DNA from: Heloderma charlesbogerti
Lineage: Eukaryota > Chordata > Lepidosauria > Squamata > Helodermatidae
Direction: 5' to 3'
Assembly (NCBI GenBank): GCA_026122225.1
Contig: JANEZZ010002066.1
Location: 744,001 to 808,000, forward strand
DNA: 64,000 nt
Every line of letters starts with the position of its first letter. Positions within the stretch are counted from its first letter, which is position 1. The translations under genes and the position numbers were made by a program. The notes under the pieces were generated by a model. The model was not told the DNA's origin. It was given only the letters and a program-made list of their open reading frames with translations, and did not search any database. Below, one piece after another: positions 54,695-64,000 of this stretch.

Positions 54695-55292
54695 AAGCAC
54701 ATAAGAAAAGCCATGCTGGATCAGACCAAGGGTCCAACTAGGCCACCATTCTGTTCACACAGTGGCCAACCAGCTGTCAACCAGGAACCCACAAACAGGA
54801 TGTCAGTGCAACAGCACCCTCCTGCCTATGTTCTCAACAACTGGTGTACTTAGGCATACTTCCTTTGATACTGGAGGTAGAAAACAGCCATTAGGACTAG
54901 TTGCTATCGAGAGCCTTATCCTCCATGAATTTGTCCAATCTCCTTTTGAAGCCATCCAAATTGGTGGCCATCACTACATCCTGTGGTAGCAAATTCCATA
55001 GCTACCTATGTGCTGTGTGAAGAAGCACTTCCTTTTATCTGTCCTGAATCTCCCACCAATCAGCTTCATGGGATGACCCCAGGTTCTAGTATTTTGAAGA
55101 GGGATAGAAATTTCTCCTTATCCACATTCTCCACACTATGCATAATTTTGTAGACCTCTATTATGTCTCTCCTTACCCTCCTTTTTTCAAAGCCAAACAA
55201 TCCCAGCTTTCATAACTTTCTCTCATAGGGGAGATGCTCCAGCCCCTTGATCAGTTTTGTTGCCCTTTTTTGCATGTTTTCCAGCTCTACAA
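54695..55292 (-). mobile_element. CR1 LINE 3' region, about 600 bp
   Basis: The longest CR1 piece: AAGCCATGCTGGATCAGACC, TTGGTGGCCATCACTACATC, CTGTGTGAAGAAGCACTTCC, CTCCACACTATGCATAATTT, GGGGAGATGCTCCAGCCCCT and TTTTCCAGCTCTACAA. The order equals that of 59060-59578 read in the opposite direction. Confidence 0.9.
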
Positions 55293-55293
55293 C

Positions 55294-56050
55294 TAGGGAT
55301 GTACGAAAGTCCCTTACCTGAACCGAAACTTGCTTCGCGGTGGGGGGGAGGCGCCCCATCCCTCCTGCTGCGAATCCTGGCCAGCTGGGACGCAAATGGC
55401 GGCGGCCATAGCCACCGCCGTTTGCGCCCCTGCAGTCAGCCGTGATAGGCTATGTAAATGTTTACATAAAAAAACGTGCTTACGCAAATGGCAGTGCCCA
55501 TAGGTGCTGCCATTTGTGTTCCTTATTTTGGCACGTGTAGTCTACGTAAACATTTACGTAGACTACGGCGAAAATAATGGGAACGCAAATACTGTAGCGT
55601 CTACGCTATTTGCGTTCCCCTTATTTTCGCCGTAGTCTACGTAAATGTTTACGTAGACTAGACATGCCAAAATAAGGAACGCAGATGGCGGCGGCGCCAT
55701 TTGTGTACGTGCATTTTTTTTGCTTGATATTTACTCAGCCGTGATAGGCTACGTAAACATTTATGTAGCCTATCATGGTATTTTTTAAAAATCTAGCCGT
55801 GAAAGGCTAGGTAAACATTTACGTAGCCTATCACGTTTTTTTGTTTTTGTTTTTTTTTTACTGGAAATGGCGGCAGCGCCGAACCGCCGCCGAACCACCG
55901 CCAGAGCCACCGCCACCAGGAGGATTCGCCCAAGGTAAGCCCCATCCGGGGGGGCGGGGGGGCAGACCGTTTTGCCACCGATTTCGGGGGGCCAAATGCA
56001 CTGGCATTCAGCCTCCCTGAGATTCGTGGTGAAATTCTCTGACATCCCTG
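55294..56050 (-). mobile_element. PC element, R1-L1 subtype, inserted at a CR1 fragment
   Basis: R end TAGGGATGTACGAAAGTCCC, L end AATTCTCTGACATCCCTG. Palindromes at 55390-55430, 55440-55470 (half deleted), 55480-55525, 55538-55570, 55580-55620, 55630-55662, 55675-55705, 55738-55778 and 55795-55835. CAAGGTAAGCCCC at 55932 is the L-side donor-like site. Flanks TCTACAAC / GGAATGCG differ, so no TSD. Confidence 0.88.
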
Positions 56051-56289
56051 GGAATGCGGAGCTTTTAGAATGTGGAAAAAACGCACAAAATCCAGGAAGC
56101 CATCAAAATGATCAGTGGTCAGAGGAAAGTGTGTGTGGCCAGGTTAAGGGGGCATAGCAATATGGGGAGGGATGTCATGAGTGCCCAACTTAGTCTGGGA
56201 GGCTGGCGAAATCCCCCATGCCCGGACCACCCGAATCCCATTTGCCAAGCTCCAAGGTGCTGATGGATCCAGCCGATGAGCACCCTGGA

Positions 56290-57010
56290 GTTCAATGAGT
56301 GGCCAGGAGCAGCCAAGGCCTGTCGCTCACCACATATGCCCCAGAGGCAAGAGCAGCTGGGGCGTATGCTGCACCTCCTCCTCCTTCTGCCTGGTTGGCT
56401 GTCAAGGAAGCTTCCTTGATAGCTGACCAGGCCTCGGCTGATGGCAGGAATGATTCTGAGCCTGTGGAGATACTTAGCGGCTCAGACTCAGAATGGGAAC
56501 AGCCAGAACCGGGGGAGGCTTCCTCCCTGGTGAGCTCAGATATAGGCATTCTTCTCAAGACCTTGACACACAGATGGGTCGACCTGAAGGGCCCCCCCCC
56601 CCTGCTTTCCTTCTCCATGAGAACTCAGGTCTGGGGGTGGGGGAGAGTGTGGGGTGTGACTTGAAGGATGCTACAGTCCAGCGCAGAGCAAAGCGGGAAA
56701 AGTTGGAGGCAGAGCTCAAACACTTCACCAGGTTGGCTATGCATGACAACCTACGTAGGAGGGCACAACTGTAAGGGAGGGGCACCCCCCCCAAGTTATT
56801 CTGGCCAGTGAGTTCTTGTTTCAAACTGCCGGCAATGTCTCTAATCCCCACTTGGCTCCTCTACTGATATTCGTAATCACGTGGACTAGCTGTTTTCCAT
56901 TGTAGTTTGAGAGTCTCCAAGGATTTGCGTTTGTAAAGAACCTGGTTGTCAACTAATAAAGTGGTGAGCCTGAAGCCTGGTATCCTGGAGTGTGTAATTG
57001 CAAAGGGAGA
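56290..57010 (+). repeat. Repeat with conserved acidic/Arg-rich reading frame, copy A
   Basis: A reading frame passes through AVKEASLIADQAS, ILSGSDSEWEQPEPGEA and then, in another frame, VQRRAKREKLEAELKHFTRL. An AATAAAG-type signal follows at about 56957 and GGTATCCTGGAGTG after it. Copies B (57420-57890) and C (62143-62640) share the order SDSE-rich block, Arg-rich block, AATAAA. This suggests the 3' region of an LTR retroelement or a similar mobile element, not a host gene. Family not recognised. Confidence 0.5.
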
Positions 57011-57040
57011 GGACCAAGGGACCTGAAAGCTGGCACCCCG

Positions 57041-57340
57041 GCGGCTAGCCGTCTCCAGCTCACAAACAGGAGAATGCTAGCAGCTGGAGCATGTGGCATG
57101 TCTCCTCCTCCTCCTGCCTCTGCTGGCTATCAAGGAAGACTTTGACAACTGGTGTGGGCAGGAGGGGCCTCCTCCTTGTGAGGAGGCCAGGGCTAGAGTA
57201 GTGGAGGGGGTGGCAGAGCTGGGACTCATCCTGCCTCTGCTGGCTGTCAAGGAAGCTCTTGAAAACCAGCACAGGCAGAAAGAGCCTCAGTGGCACCCCA
57301 GCACTCTAGCCCTGGCCTCCTTGGGAGGAGGACAGGGCTA
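57041..57340 (+). repeat. Direct repeats CCTCTGCTGGCTATCAAGGA
   Basis: CCTCTGCTGGCTATCAAGGA (about 57116) and CCTCTGCTGGCTGTCAAGGA (about 57234) begin two similar segments of about 65 bp (LLPLLAIKE / LLPLLAVKE in one frame). A third, diverged, is at 56390. They belong to the same repeat as copies A and B. Confidence 0.55.
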
Positions 57341-57419
57341 AAGAACTTGGGGATGTGCTGCACTGAGGATTCCAGCAGTCAGTCCCTTGGGCACATAAGC
57401 ACAAGGGCTTGACTGCCAG

Positions 57420-57890
57420 AGCCCTTGGCATGGAAAGGAGGGGCAGCTCACACAGCTCGGCAAGCTGGTGGGGTGAGCATGTTGGCTCACCAACTGGGTC
57501 CGAGCTGCACGAGCAGGGGAAGCAGCTCGTCGAGCTCACCCGTGCCTGTCAGGGTTGCCTCTGAGTACAGGGAGTGGCACAGTCGCTCAGATTCTGAAGA
57601 AGAATTGCAAGATCTGGGGGAGGAGGTTTCCCAGGCTTGTCCAGAGATGGAGACACAGACTCCTCAGGCTTCAAAGGTCCAGCTGGACAGAGGGGGCCTC
57701 TCTTCACACACCCCTGTGAGAGATAGCAAATAGGGAGAGTTGGGGCTCAGAGAGCCCGAATCCTAAGACGCCAGGCGCAGACGCAGAGCCAAGAGAGAGA
57801 TGGCAGGGGCAGAGCTTAGACGGTCTGCCCGATTGGCCCAGTGTAAACAGCTGCACTTAGAGGCCTCATGAGAGAGAGGGAGATTCCCCC
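57420..57890 (+). repeat. Repeat with conserved acidic/Arg-rich reading frame, copy B
   Basis: WHSRSDSEEELQDLGEEVSQ (57570-57630), then in another frame RRRRRAKREMAGAELRRSA followed by RLAQCKQLHLEAS and a stop near 57870. The Arg-rich block aligns with that of copy C almost residue for residue. The two blocks are out of frame here, so this copy is broken. Confidence 0.5.
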
Positions 57891-57994
57891 CTCCCCTTAA
57901 GTTAGGATAGTAGCCCCCTTTTCTTAAAATGGTAGGCAACTTTTGTAGCTTTCTTTTGAACTCCCTGAAGGCATTTCCTTTGTAGACTGTGAGT

Positions 57995-58795
57995 TAGGGA
58001 TGAACGAAAGTCTCTTACCTTTCTGTGGATTATGTTTATGGGGGGGAGGTGTTCTGTCCCTCCCCCCAGAATCCTCGACAGGGGGGGAGGCGATCCATTT
58101 CTCCCCCCCGGAATCCTCAAACGGCCGGCTGTGCTCTGCAGCGGCTCCACGGAGCAGCTGGCCAGTCCCAGGCCAGAGCCGTCCGCAGCTGGATTTCCGG
58201 CCGCGGAGGGGTCTGGGTAAAAAAAAAAATGCATACACAAATGGCGGTGGCTACAGCTGCCACCATTTGCGTTCCTTATTTTTGGCTGTCTTAGTCTACG
58301 TAAATATTTACGTAGACTATTATGGTGAAAATAAAGGGGAACGCAAATAGCACCCGCTATGCTATTTGCGTTCCCCTTTATTTTCGCCGTAATAGTCTAC
58401 GTAAATATTTACTTTGACTAAGAAGGCCAAAAATAAGGAATGCAAATGGCAGCGGCCATAGCCGCCGCCATTTGCGTACGTGTTTTTTTTTTTTAACCCA
58501 GCCGTGAGAGGCTACGCAAATCTTTACGTAGCCTATCACGTCTCTGTTAAAACAAAAACAAAAAAAACCCTCCAGACTGCAAGTGGCAATGGCGGCAGCC
58601 AGTCGGAAGACCAGCTGCCACAGCCGCCGCCGCCGCAGCCACCGCCACCCGGAACATCCGCCCCAGGTAAGTCACGTCCCGGGGGGATCCGCGGGGGGGC
58701 AGGGGGGCAGGCCGTTCCGCCACAGATTTCGGGGGGCCGAATGCACTAGCATTCGGCCTCACCGAGATCCATGGCGGAATTCTCTGACATCCCTA
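57995..58795 (-). mobile_element. PC element, R1-L1 subtype
   Basis: Flanks CTGTGAGT / CTATGAGT (7 of 8). R end TAGGGATGAACGAAAGTCTC. Palindromes at 58228-58270, 58290-58325, 58335-58375, 58390-58425, 58440-58485 and 58503-58540. CAGGTAAGTCACG at 58665. L1 hairpin GCCGAATGCACTAGCATTCGGC near the right end. Confidence 0.92.
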
Positions 58796-59059
58796 CTATG
58801 AGTCACTGACAATTTGCATCTGTATGACCCAATGAAGTAAGTGGATTAAAAGGTGTGGATTGAAGCCCTGTGTTTTAATTTGGCTTTTGAAGTTTTCAGC
58901 AGGGGCAAATGGAATCCTGACAGTGCCCCGGATGGAGAAGGATCCATCCATCCCTGAATATGGGGAACCCCGGTGGGCTATATTTTGCCTATGGTCCTGA
59001 GGTTCCCCACCCCGCTAAAGAAAATTAAGGTTAAAATAGCTGGGATTAAGGTTAAAACA
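58796..59059. other. Unassigned sequence
   Basis: No feature recognised. Confidence 0.35.
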
Positions 59060-59578
59060 GCTGGGATTGTTTAGCTTGGAAAAAAGTAGGGTAAGGGGAG
59101 ACATGATAGAGGTCCACAGAATTATTCATGGTGTGGAGAATGTGGATAAGGAGAAATTTCTATCCCTCTTCAAAATACTAGAACCTGGGGTCATCCCATG
59201 AAGCTGATTGGTGGGAGATTCAGGACAGATAAAAGGAAGGGTTTCTTCACACAGCATATAGTAAACTATGGAACTCATTACCACAGGATGTAGTGATGGC
59301 CACTAGTTTGGATGGCTTTAAAGGGGGGTTAGGCAAATTCCTGGAGGTGAAGGCAATCAATGGCTACTAGTCCTGATGGCCATGTGCTACTTCCAGTACC
59401 AGAGGCAGTGAGTCTATGTACAGCAGTTGCTGGGGAACATGGGTGGGGGGGTGCTGTTGCGCTCATGCCCTGCTTGTGGGTTCCTGGTCGACAGCTAGTT
59501 GGCCACTGTGTGAACAGAATGCTGGACTAGATGGAGCCTTGGTCTGATCCAGCAGGGCTCTTCTGATGTTCTTATGTA
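59060..59578 (+). mobile_element. CR1 LINE 3' region
   Basis: GGGGAGACATGATAGAGGTC, GGAGAATGTGGATAAGGAG, CATCCCATGAAGCTGATTGG, GATTCAGGACAGATAAAAGG, GGCCACTGTGTGAACAGAAT and GATCCAGCAGGGCTCTTC, ending in TGTTCTTATG octamer-like sequence. 59579-60208 shows nothing recognised. Confidence 0.9.
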
Positions 59579-60208
59579 AAATCTCTCAATCTGTAAAATT
59601 GCTGGAACATTCAAAGAACTCACCTCCAAGTTTTTACTTGAAGAGTACCTAACTGTCCTCTGCAGAGGCTTTTATTTTAAGCTGGTAGTTGACCAGTGTG
59701 TGTGACATGGCCCCCTCGAAATATTTCTGAGAAGGATACCAGCTGCGGCAGTAAAGGAGGACAGATGAACATGCATTAAAGTGCTAGGAGTGCAACATGA
59801 TAAGGGTCATGAAAACCAGGGGGAAATAGCCAGGCTTAAGCCAAGGTAAAGGAACAGCCTATGATTAATGGTGGTGAAAGCAGCCAAGCTATCCAGTGAC
59901 TTTATCCACTTTTATCCCACTTTATGATCTCTCTCTCGCTCCAGCCGATGTGAAATCATCATCAGTTTGGGAGCAAGTTGATCTGGCTTCTGTTCGTTTT
60001 CCACAGCAAACGGACCAAAGCTAAGTTAAAGTGGTTCCCTGGCAACCAGGGGATCATATGGTGAAAGCTGTTCTTCTTAACGTACAGCTCTGGGCTCAGA
60101 TGAATGCATTTAAGGCACAGTACTGAGTATTATAACATGGCAATGAGCACCTCAGGATATGTTTCCAGATCCCCCCCCCTTTCCCCACCTTCAGAATGTT
60201 TGTCTGGT

Positions 60209-60853
60209 TTAAGCTGAATTTGCTGTTCCCTTTTCAAAAACCAGGTGACTGATCACTCCAAAATTGGTGCGTTCATTGCTTTGATGAGTTATGTCAGCAA
60301 GACCAAGGTTTATTACCAGTGCATGGATCACCATGGCTAAGCTGTCCCTAACCAGAAATGGGCATAGTCGGCATATCAGCTGAAGTTGGTAATGGGCACT
60401 CTGGGACACAAGGGTCACAGGGGCCTCCAGTGAGAAAGATGGATCCAGGAGCATCCCCAAATGGCAGACCTGCTCTTTCAGAGGGAGTGCAACCCCATCC
60501 AGAACAGGCAAACACCCCAGTTCCTCGATCTGGCAACCACCAACCCATCGGGTCTCTGTCTTCTTGGGATTCAGCTTCAGTTTATTGGCCCTCATCCAGC
60601 CCATTACAGCTTCCAGGCACTGGCTTAGAACTTAAATGGCCTCTTCCGATTCAGATGTCACAGAGAAATAGAGCTCGGTGTCATCTGCATACCAGTGACA
60701 CCTTGCCCCAAATCTCCTGATGACCACTCCCAATGGCTTTATACAGACATTAAATAACATTGGGGACAGGATGGTGCCCAAGATGGAGGTAAGGCCCCTT
60801 CCTGCAGAATGCCTGTGGGGTATGGATGGATGAGACATCCGCTCAGTTCTCAT
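60209..60853 (-). pseudogene. L2-type LINE reverse transcriptase fragment
   Basis: The minus strand encodes, first, LGTILSPMLFNVCIKPLGVV, IRRFGARCHWYADDTELYFS (60632-60853; the RT YADD catalytic box) and, after a frameshift/stop, MGWMRANKLKLNPKKTE and LDGVALPLKEQVCHLGMLLD (60209-60604). This is the palm-to-thumb section of an L2-like LINE. Stops separate the parts and both ends are missing. Confidence 0.85.
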
Positions 60854-61170
60854 TTCAATGTAAACTTACCAAATTCAAAACTTAACATGAATTAGAATGC
60901 AATGAAATGTCAAAATCTGTACTTCCCCCAAAGGTTGTGCTGCGGTTCACCAAAACAAAGCAAGAATGTACAAACGTGAATATTTGAAAATGTGCACATA
61001 AGAATGCATACAGCTGAAACAGTACACACAGAAACATCCATATACTGAGGAAAATGTGGAAAAAATGGGGAATATGTAGACAATGTGTATATCTCAAAAA
61101 ATATGCACAAAAACACATACTAATTTTCACGCAGCCTAAAAAATGAATTCACAATCTGGTTTGGAAATGG
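60854..61170. other. AT-rich sequence with GTGCACATA-type words
   Basis: Repeated AAATGTGCACATAAG / AAAATGTGGAAAA words resemble the interiors of the small TAGGG elements. No ends are defined. Confidence 0.35.
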
Positions 61171-61178
61171 GACAGAAC

Positions 61179-62105
61179 TAGGGATGGCGGAGAATTTCTC
61201 CCCGAAACTTCGGGGGGCCGAGCGCCAACGCGTTCGGCCCCCCGAACAAGTTTCGGTGAGAAATCCTCTGCACCCCCCCGCACCCCGCACCCCCCCCGGG
61301 ACGGGACTTACCTTCCCTGAATGTCCCTCCCGGCGGCGGGTCCGGCTGGCGGTTCATCCGGTGTTCGAGCGGGGCGGGAGCGGCAGCCGGTCTTTCGACC
61401 GGCTGCCGCCCCCGCCATTGCAATGAAAGAAAAAAAAAAAAACACGTCCCCTGATAGGCTACGTGACAATTCACGTAGCCTATCACGGCTAGATTTGCCA
61501 AGTCAGCCGTGATAGGCTACGTCAATCGTCACGTAGCCTATCCCGGGTGACTTAAAAAAAAAAAAAGTGTGTACGGATAATGGCGGCCCCCATAGGGAGC
61601 CGCCATTCCCGTTCCTTATTTGGTGGCTGTAGTCTACGTAAATGTTTATGTAGACTACGGTGAAAATAAGGGCAACGCTATTTGCATTGCCCTTATTTTC
61701 GCCGTAGTCTACGTAAACATTTACGTAGACGACAGCCACTAAATAAGGAACGCGAATGGCGGCTCCCTATGGGGGCCGCCATTCGCGTACGCGCTTTTTT
61801 TTTTTAAAGTCACCCGTGATAGGCTACGTGACGATTCATGTAGCCTATCATGGCTGACTTTGCAGATCTAGCCGTGATAGGCTACGTGAATCGTCACGTA
61901 GCCTATCAGGGGGCGTGTTTTGTTTTTTTTTTACTTCCGCGTTCGCGGCCGGGCGAGGCGGGAAGCCTCCTCCCCGGCCTGAATTTCGGCCGGGCGAGGC
62001 GGGAAGCCTCCCCCCCGGCCTGAACTTCGCGGGGGGACCAGCGAAGCGCTCCCCCCCACCGCAAACGGCCTTCGACGACAGGTAAGCGACTTTCGTCCAC
62101 CCCTA
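61179..62105 (+). mobile_element. PC element, L2-R2 subtype, opposite orientation
   Basis: Perfect TSD GACAGAAC (61171-61178, 62106-62113). L2 hairpin with GAATTTCTCCCCGAAACTTC and CCGAGCGCCAACGCGTTCGG; palindromes at 61450-61487, 61507-61545, 61575-61615, 61630-61662, 61668-61698, 61705-61737, 61752-61795, 61818-61855 and 61873-61910. Three 41-bp units follow (61940-62065), then AGGTAAGCGACTTTCGTCC and CACCCCTA. A mirror image of 22161-23090. Confidence 0.94.
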
Positions 62106-62142
62106 GACAGAACAAACTTAGCAGGGAAAAGTGAAAACCTAA

Positions 62143-62640
62143 GTGAAATCGAGCTTGATAGGTTCAGTCATTGTTAGGGTGGACACTGAGCCCATAGAAT
62201 CTCAGAGTAGTTCTGATTCTGAGGAAGAGCAGTCGTTCCTGGGAGAGGAGCGCGCTCCTCTTTCCCAGGACCAACAGCTGATGGAGATTCCTCCCACCAG
62301 CATTCCTAGTTTAGTTAGCAGTCCAGGGAGTGACCGAGCACAGATAGCAGACTTGGTGGATGTGCGACGCAGACGCAGAGAGCGGCGCCAGATGGAGGGC
62401 GCGGAAAGGAGGCGTAGTGCCCAGTTGGCGCACAAACAACGGCTGCACCCAGAGGATCCAAGGGAAGAGGGGACGGACTCTCCCTAGTCCTTACGTTCAG
62501 GGGTCTGCCAGTAATTCCCTTTCAAACGGGGACCAACTGTTCCAACTTAGGACATAGGTACTGTGCTGCTCAGATCTAGTTGCAAACAGTATAGTTGTTA
62601 AGTTGTAAAATAAGAATAAAGCTTTGAAAGGAATCCCTTT
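62143..62640 (+). repeat. Repeat with conserved acidic/Arg-rich reading frame, copy C (most intact)
   Basis: A single frame of 114 codons (62143-62487) contains ESQSSSDSEEEQSFLGEERA, a Ser/Pro-rich middle, then DVRRRRRERRQMEGAERRRS and AQLAHKQRLHPEDP before its stop. AATAAAG follows at 62613, then CTTTGTCTGTGTCTGGACTT. A basic tract after an acidic serine block could bind nucleic acid; this is inference. The ATG is not supported by homology, and the frame may be the 3' end of a longer retroelement gene. Confidence 0.55.
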
Positions 62641-62916
62641 GTCTGTGTCTGGACTTGGCTACTGGATTAGACTGAGAGAGCCCTCCAAGGAGCCCTTGAC
62701 AGTCATCCCTACTGTGGCAAGCAATGCTACTACTGTGGGACAACCAGGGAAGGAAGCAAGGCAACTTTTCAGGGCTTAGGGGGGCAATATATTTCTGGGT
62801 GCACCACAAAGAGTGACTGTCTCCACCATCACCACCACTTCTAGTGTATGTGTGACTTTTAGAGGACAAGAAGGAATGTCTCAATAGCATCCAAAGGTAA
62901 CCATGGGATAGAATTC

Positions 62917-63259
62917 TAGGGATGTACGAAATGACTCACCTGTTTCGTGACATCCGCAGTGGGGGGGAGGCACTCCGTCCCTCCACCCGAAATCCTTGCC
63001 AGCCAGCTAGGGCTGCCCGCAGCGACATCTGGCTGCTGTTGGGCTGCTCAGGGATGCAAATGAGCATCCTGCATTAGCCGTGATAGGCTACGTAAGTATT
63101 TACATAGCCTATCACGGCAAAAATCGTGAAGCGAATGGCGGCCGCAGACATTTGCAGGGTGGGGGGGTGGGGGGGCTTCGATCTGCCATGGATTTCAGGG
63201 GGCATGCACTGGCATTCAGCCTCACTGAGATCCATGGTGGAATTCTCCACCATCCTTAT
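62917..63259 (-). mobile_element. PC element, strongly shortened R1-L1 copy
   Basis: R end TAGGGATGTACGAAATGACTC, one palindrome (63075-63118), L end GGAATTCTCCACCATCCTTA. Only 343 bp: most of the array has been deleted. TAGAATTC before and AAGAATTC two bases after the end may be the TSD. Confidence 0.8.
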
Positions 63260-63689
63260 TAAGAATTCTCAGTCTGGCTTACATATGGTAGAGTCTGAAG
63301 GCACACACATTCTCAACTCTTGCCCCAAATACACTGTATACCCTTGAAGGTGGTGAGCATGATAACATCTGCATCACACAGAGAGATAAATCTGTAACAA
63401 GCTAGATATAATGAGGGACACTTCATAAAGAATCAGGCAGTGCTGTCAATGTGATTGATACAAATTGGCTGAAAATTGGCATGATCAAAGAGAACCACAG
63501 GCATGTAGAAAAAGCTCTGTAGCAATGTAGGAAAACATCAAAATAGTCCAATGAGCGATGTAAACAAAGATCTTCAAAGATGTGCACAAGCGATAGAAGC
63601 AGGACAAGTCTTCGGTATCCATCTGGTTTCTTAACCATTCTTCTTCTGGCCCATTCACGCCTGTAATGTTGCGTAGATCACCATTTCCA
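63260..63689. other. Unassigned sequence
   Basis: No feature recognised. Confidence 0.4.
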
Positions 63690-63935
63690 GCTGCGATCTT
63701 CACAACATTCCCTTCCCAGAAATGCCCGAGCCACCATTGTTGCACAAAATGGCAGCTTGGGGAAGGAACGGGTGGGCTGTGGGACGCTTGCAGATCACAC
63801 AGCACTTGCGGACAGGTCTGGTGAGTGCTGTGAGATCCAGAAATGGGGGATCCTGGGCGGCCAAGTGAGGGGCCAAGTGAGGGGGGTAGAGTACATCAGA
63901 CTCCATCTCCATATCAGACACCCACGACATCCCTA
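63690..63935. mobile_element. Right part of a TAGGG-type element (ACCATTGTTGCACA family)
   Basis: GAGCCACCATTGTTGCACAA matches 28837-29402. The right end is CACGACATCCCTA at 63935. The left end is not resolved. Confidence 0.5.
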
Positions 63936-64000
63936 TTTCCAACATCTTTGAATGGGGGAGAAAACTGCACAAAAGCCAGAAAGCCACCAAACAATTGGTG

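Noticed and set aside
60358..60720. 120-codon plus-strand frame
   Set aside because: Antisense of the L2 reverse-transcriptase remnant.

Overview
The window looks like nuclear DNA from a squamate reptile (lizard or snake; I cannot narrow it further). The evidence is its mix of repeats: two degenerate BovB (RTE) LINEs, several CR1 3' ends, L2 reverse-transcriptase remnants, tRNA-derived SINEs including one with a BovB-like 3' tail, long GATA-type microsatellites, and many non-autonomous DNA transposons. I found no convincing host exon, no tRNA or rRNA gene and no CRISPR. Every recognisable coding stretch is retroelement debris with stops or frameshifts.

The dominant feature is a superfamily of non-coding transposons ending in TAGGGATG / CATCCCTA. 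Most are flanked by 8-bp target-site duplications (TSDs) that can be read directly, which fits hAT elements. The largest family, called here 'palindrome-chain' (PC) elements, has about 20 full or partial copies and covers roughly a quarter of the 64 kb. Each PC element is a string of about 6-11 short near-perfect palindromes of 35-45 bp, built on the cores GGCTACGTAAA, AGTCTACGTAAA and CGCAAATGGCGGC. The string is itself arranged as a larger inverted repeat. The two ends differ: an 'L' end with a terminal hairpin, and an 'R' end whose outward-pointing GGTAAGT looks like a splice donor. Strand '+' below means L end on the left.

Layout. 1-3.2 kb: BovB on the minus strand, split by a PC element. 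3.2-11 kb: small hAT-type elements, one PC element, an L2 end, microsatellites. 11-20.6 kb: dense PC and other TAGGG elements, an LTR-like piece, CR1 ends. 20.6-30 kb: PC elements, a LINE nested in a TAGGG element, compound microsatellites. 30-39.8 kb: SINEs, CR1 and nested TAGGG elements in otherwise unremarkable DNA. 39.8-44.6 kb: four PC elements, one inserted inside another. 44.6-47.8 kb: a near full-length but dead BovB on the plus strand. 48.5-52.9 kb: PC elements with a local inverted-duplication rearrangement. 53-64 kb: SINE, CR1, L2, PC elements and three copies of a repeat that keeps an acidic/arginine-rich reading frame.

Nothing here forms an operon or pathway. The interactions are between mobile elements: nested insertions give a relative chronology, and the second BovB supplies an empty site for the first PC insertion.
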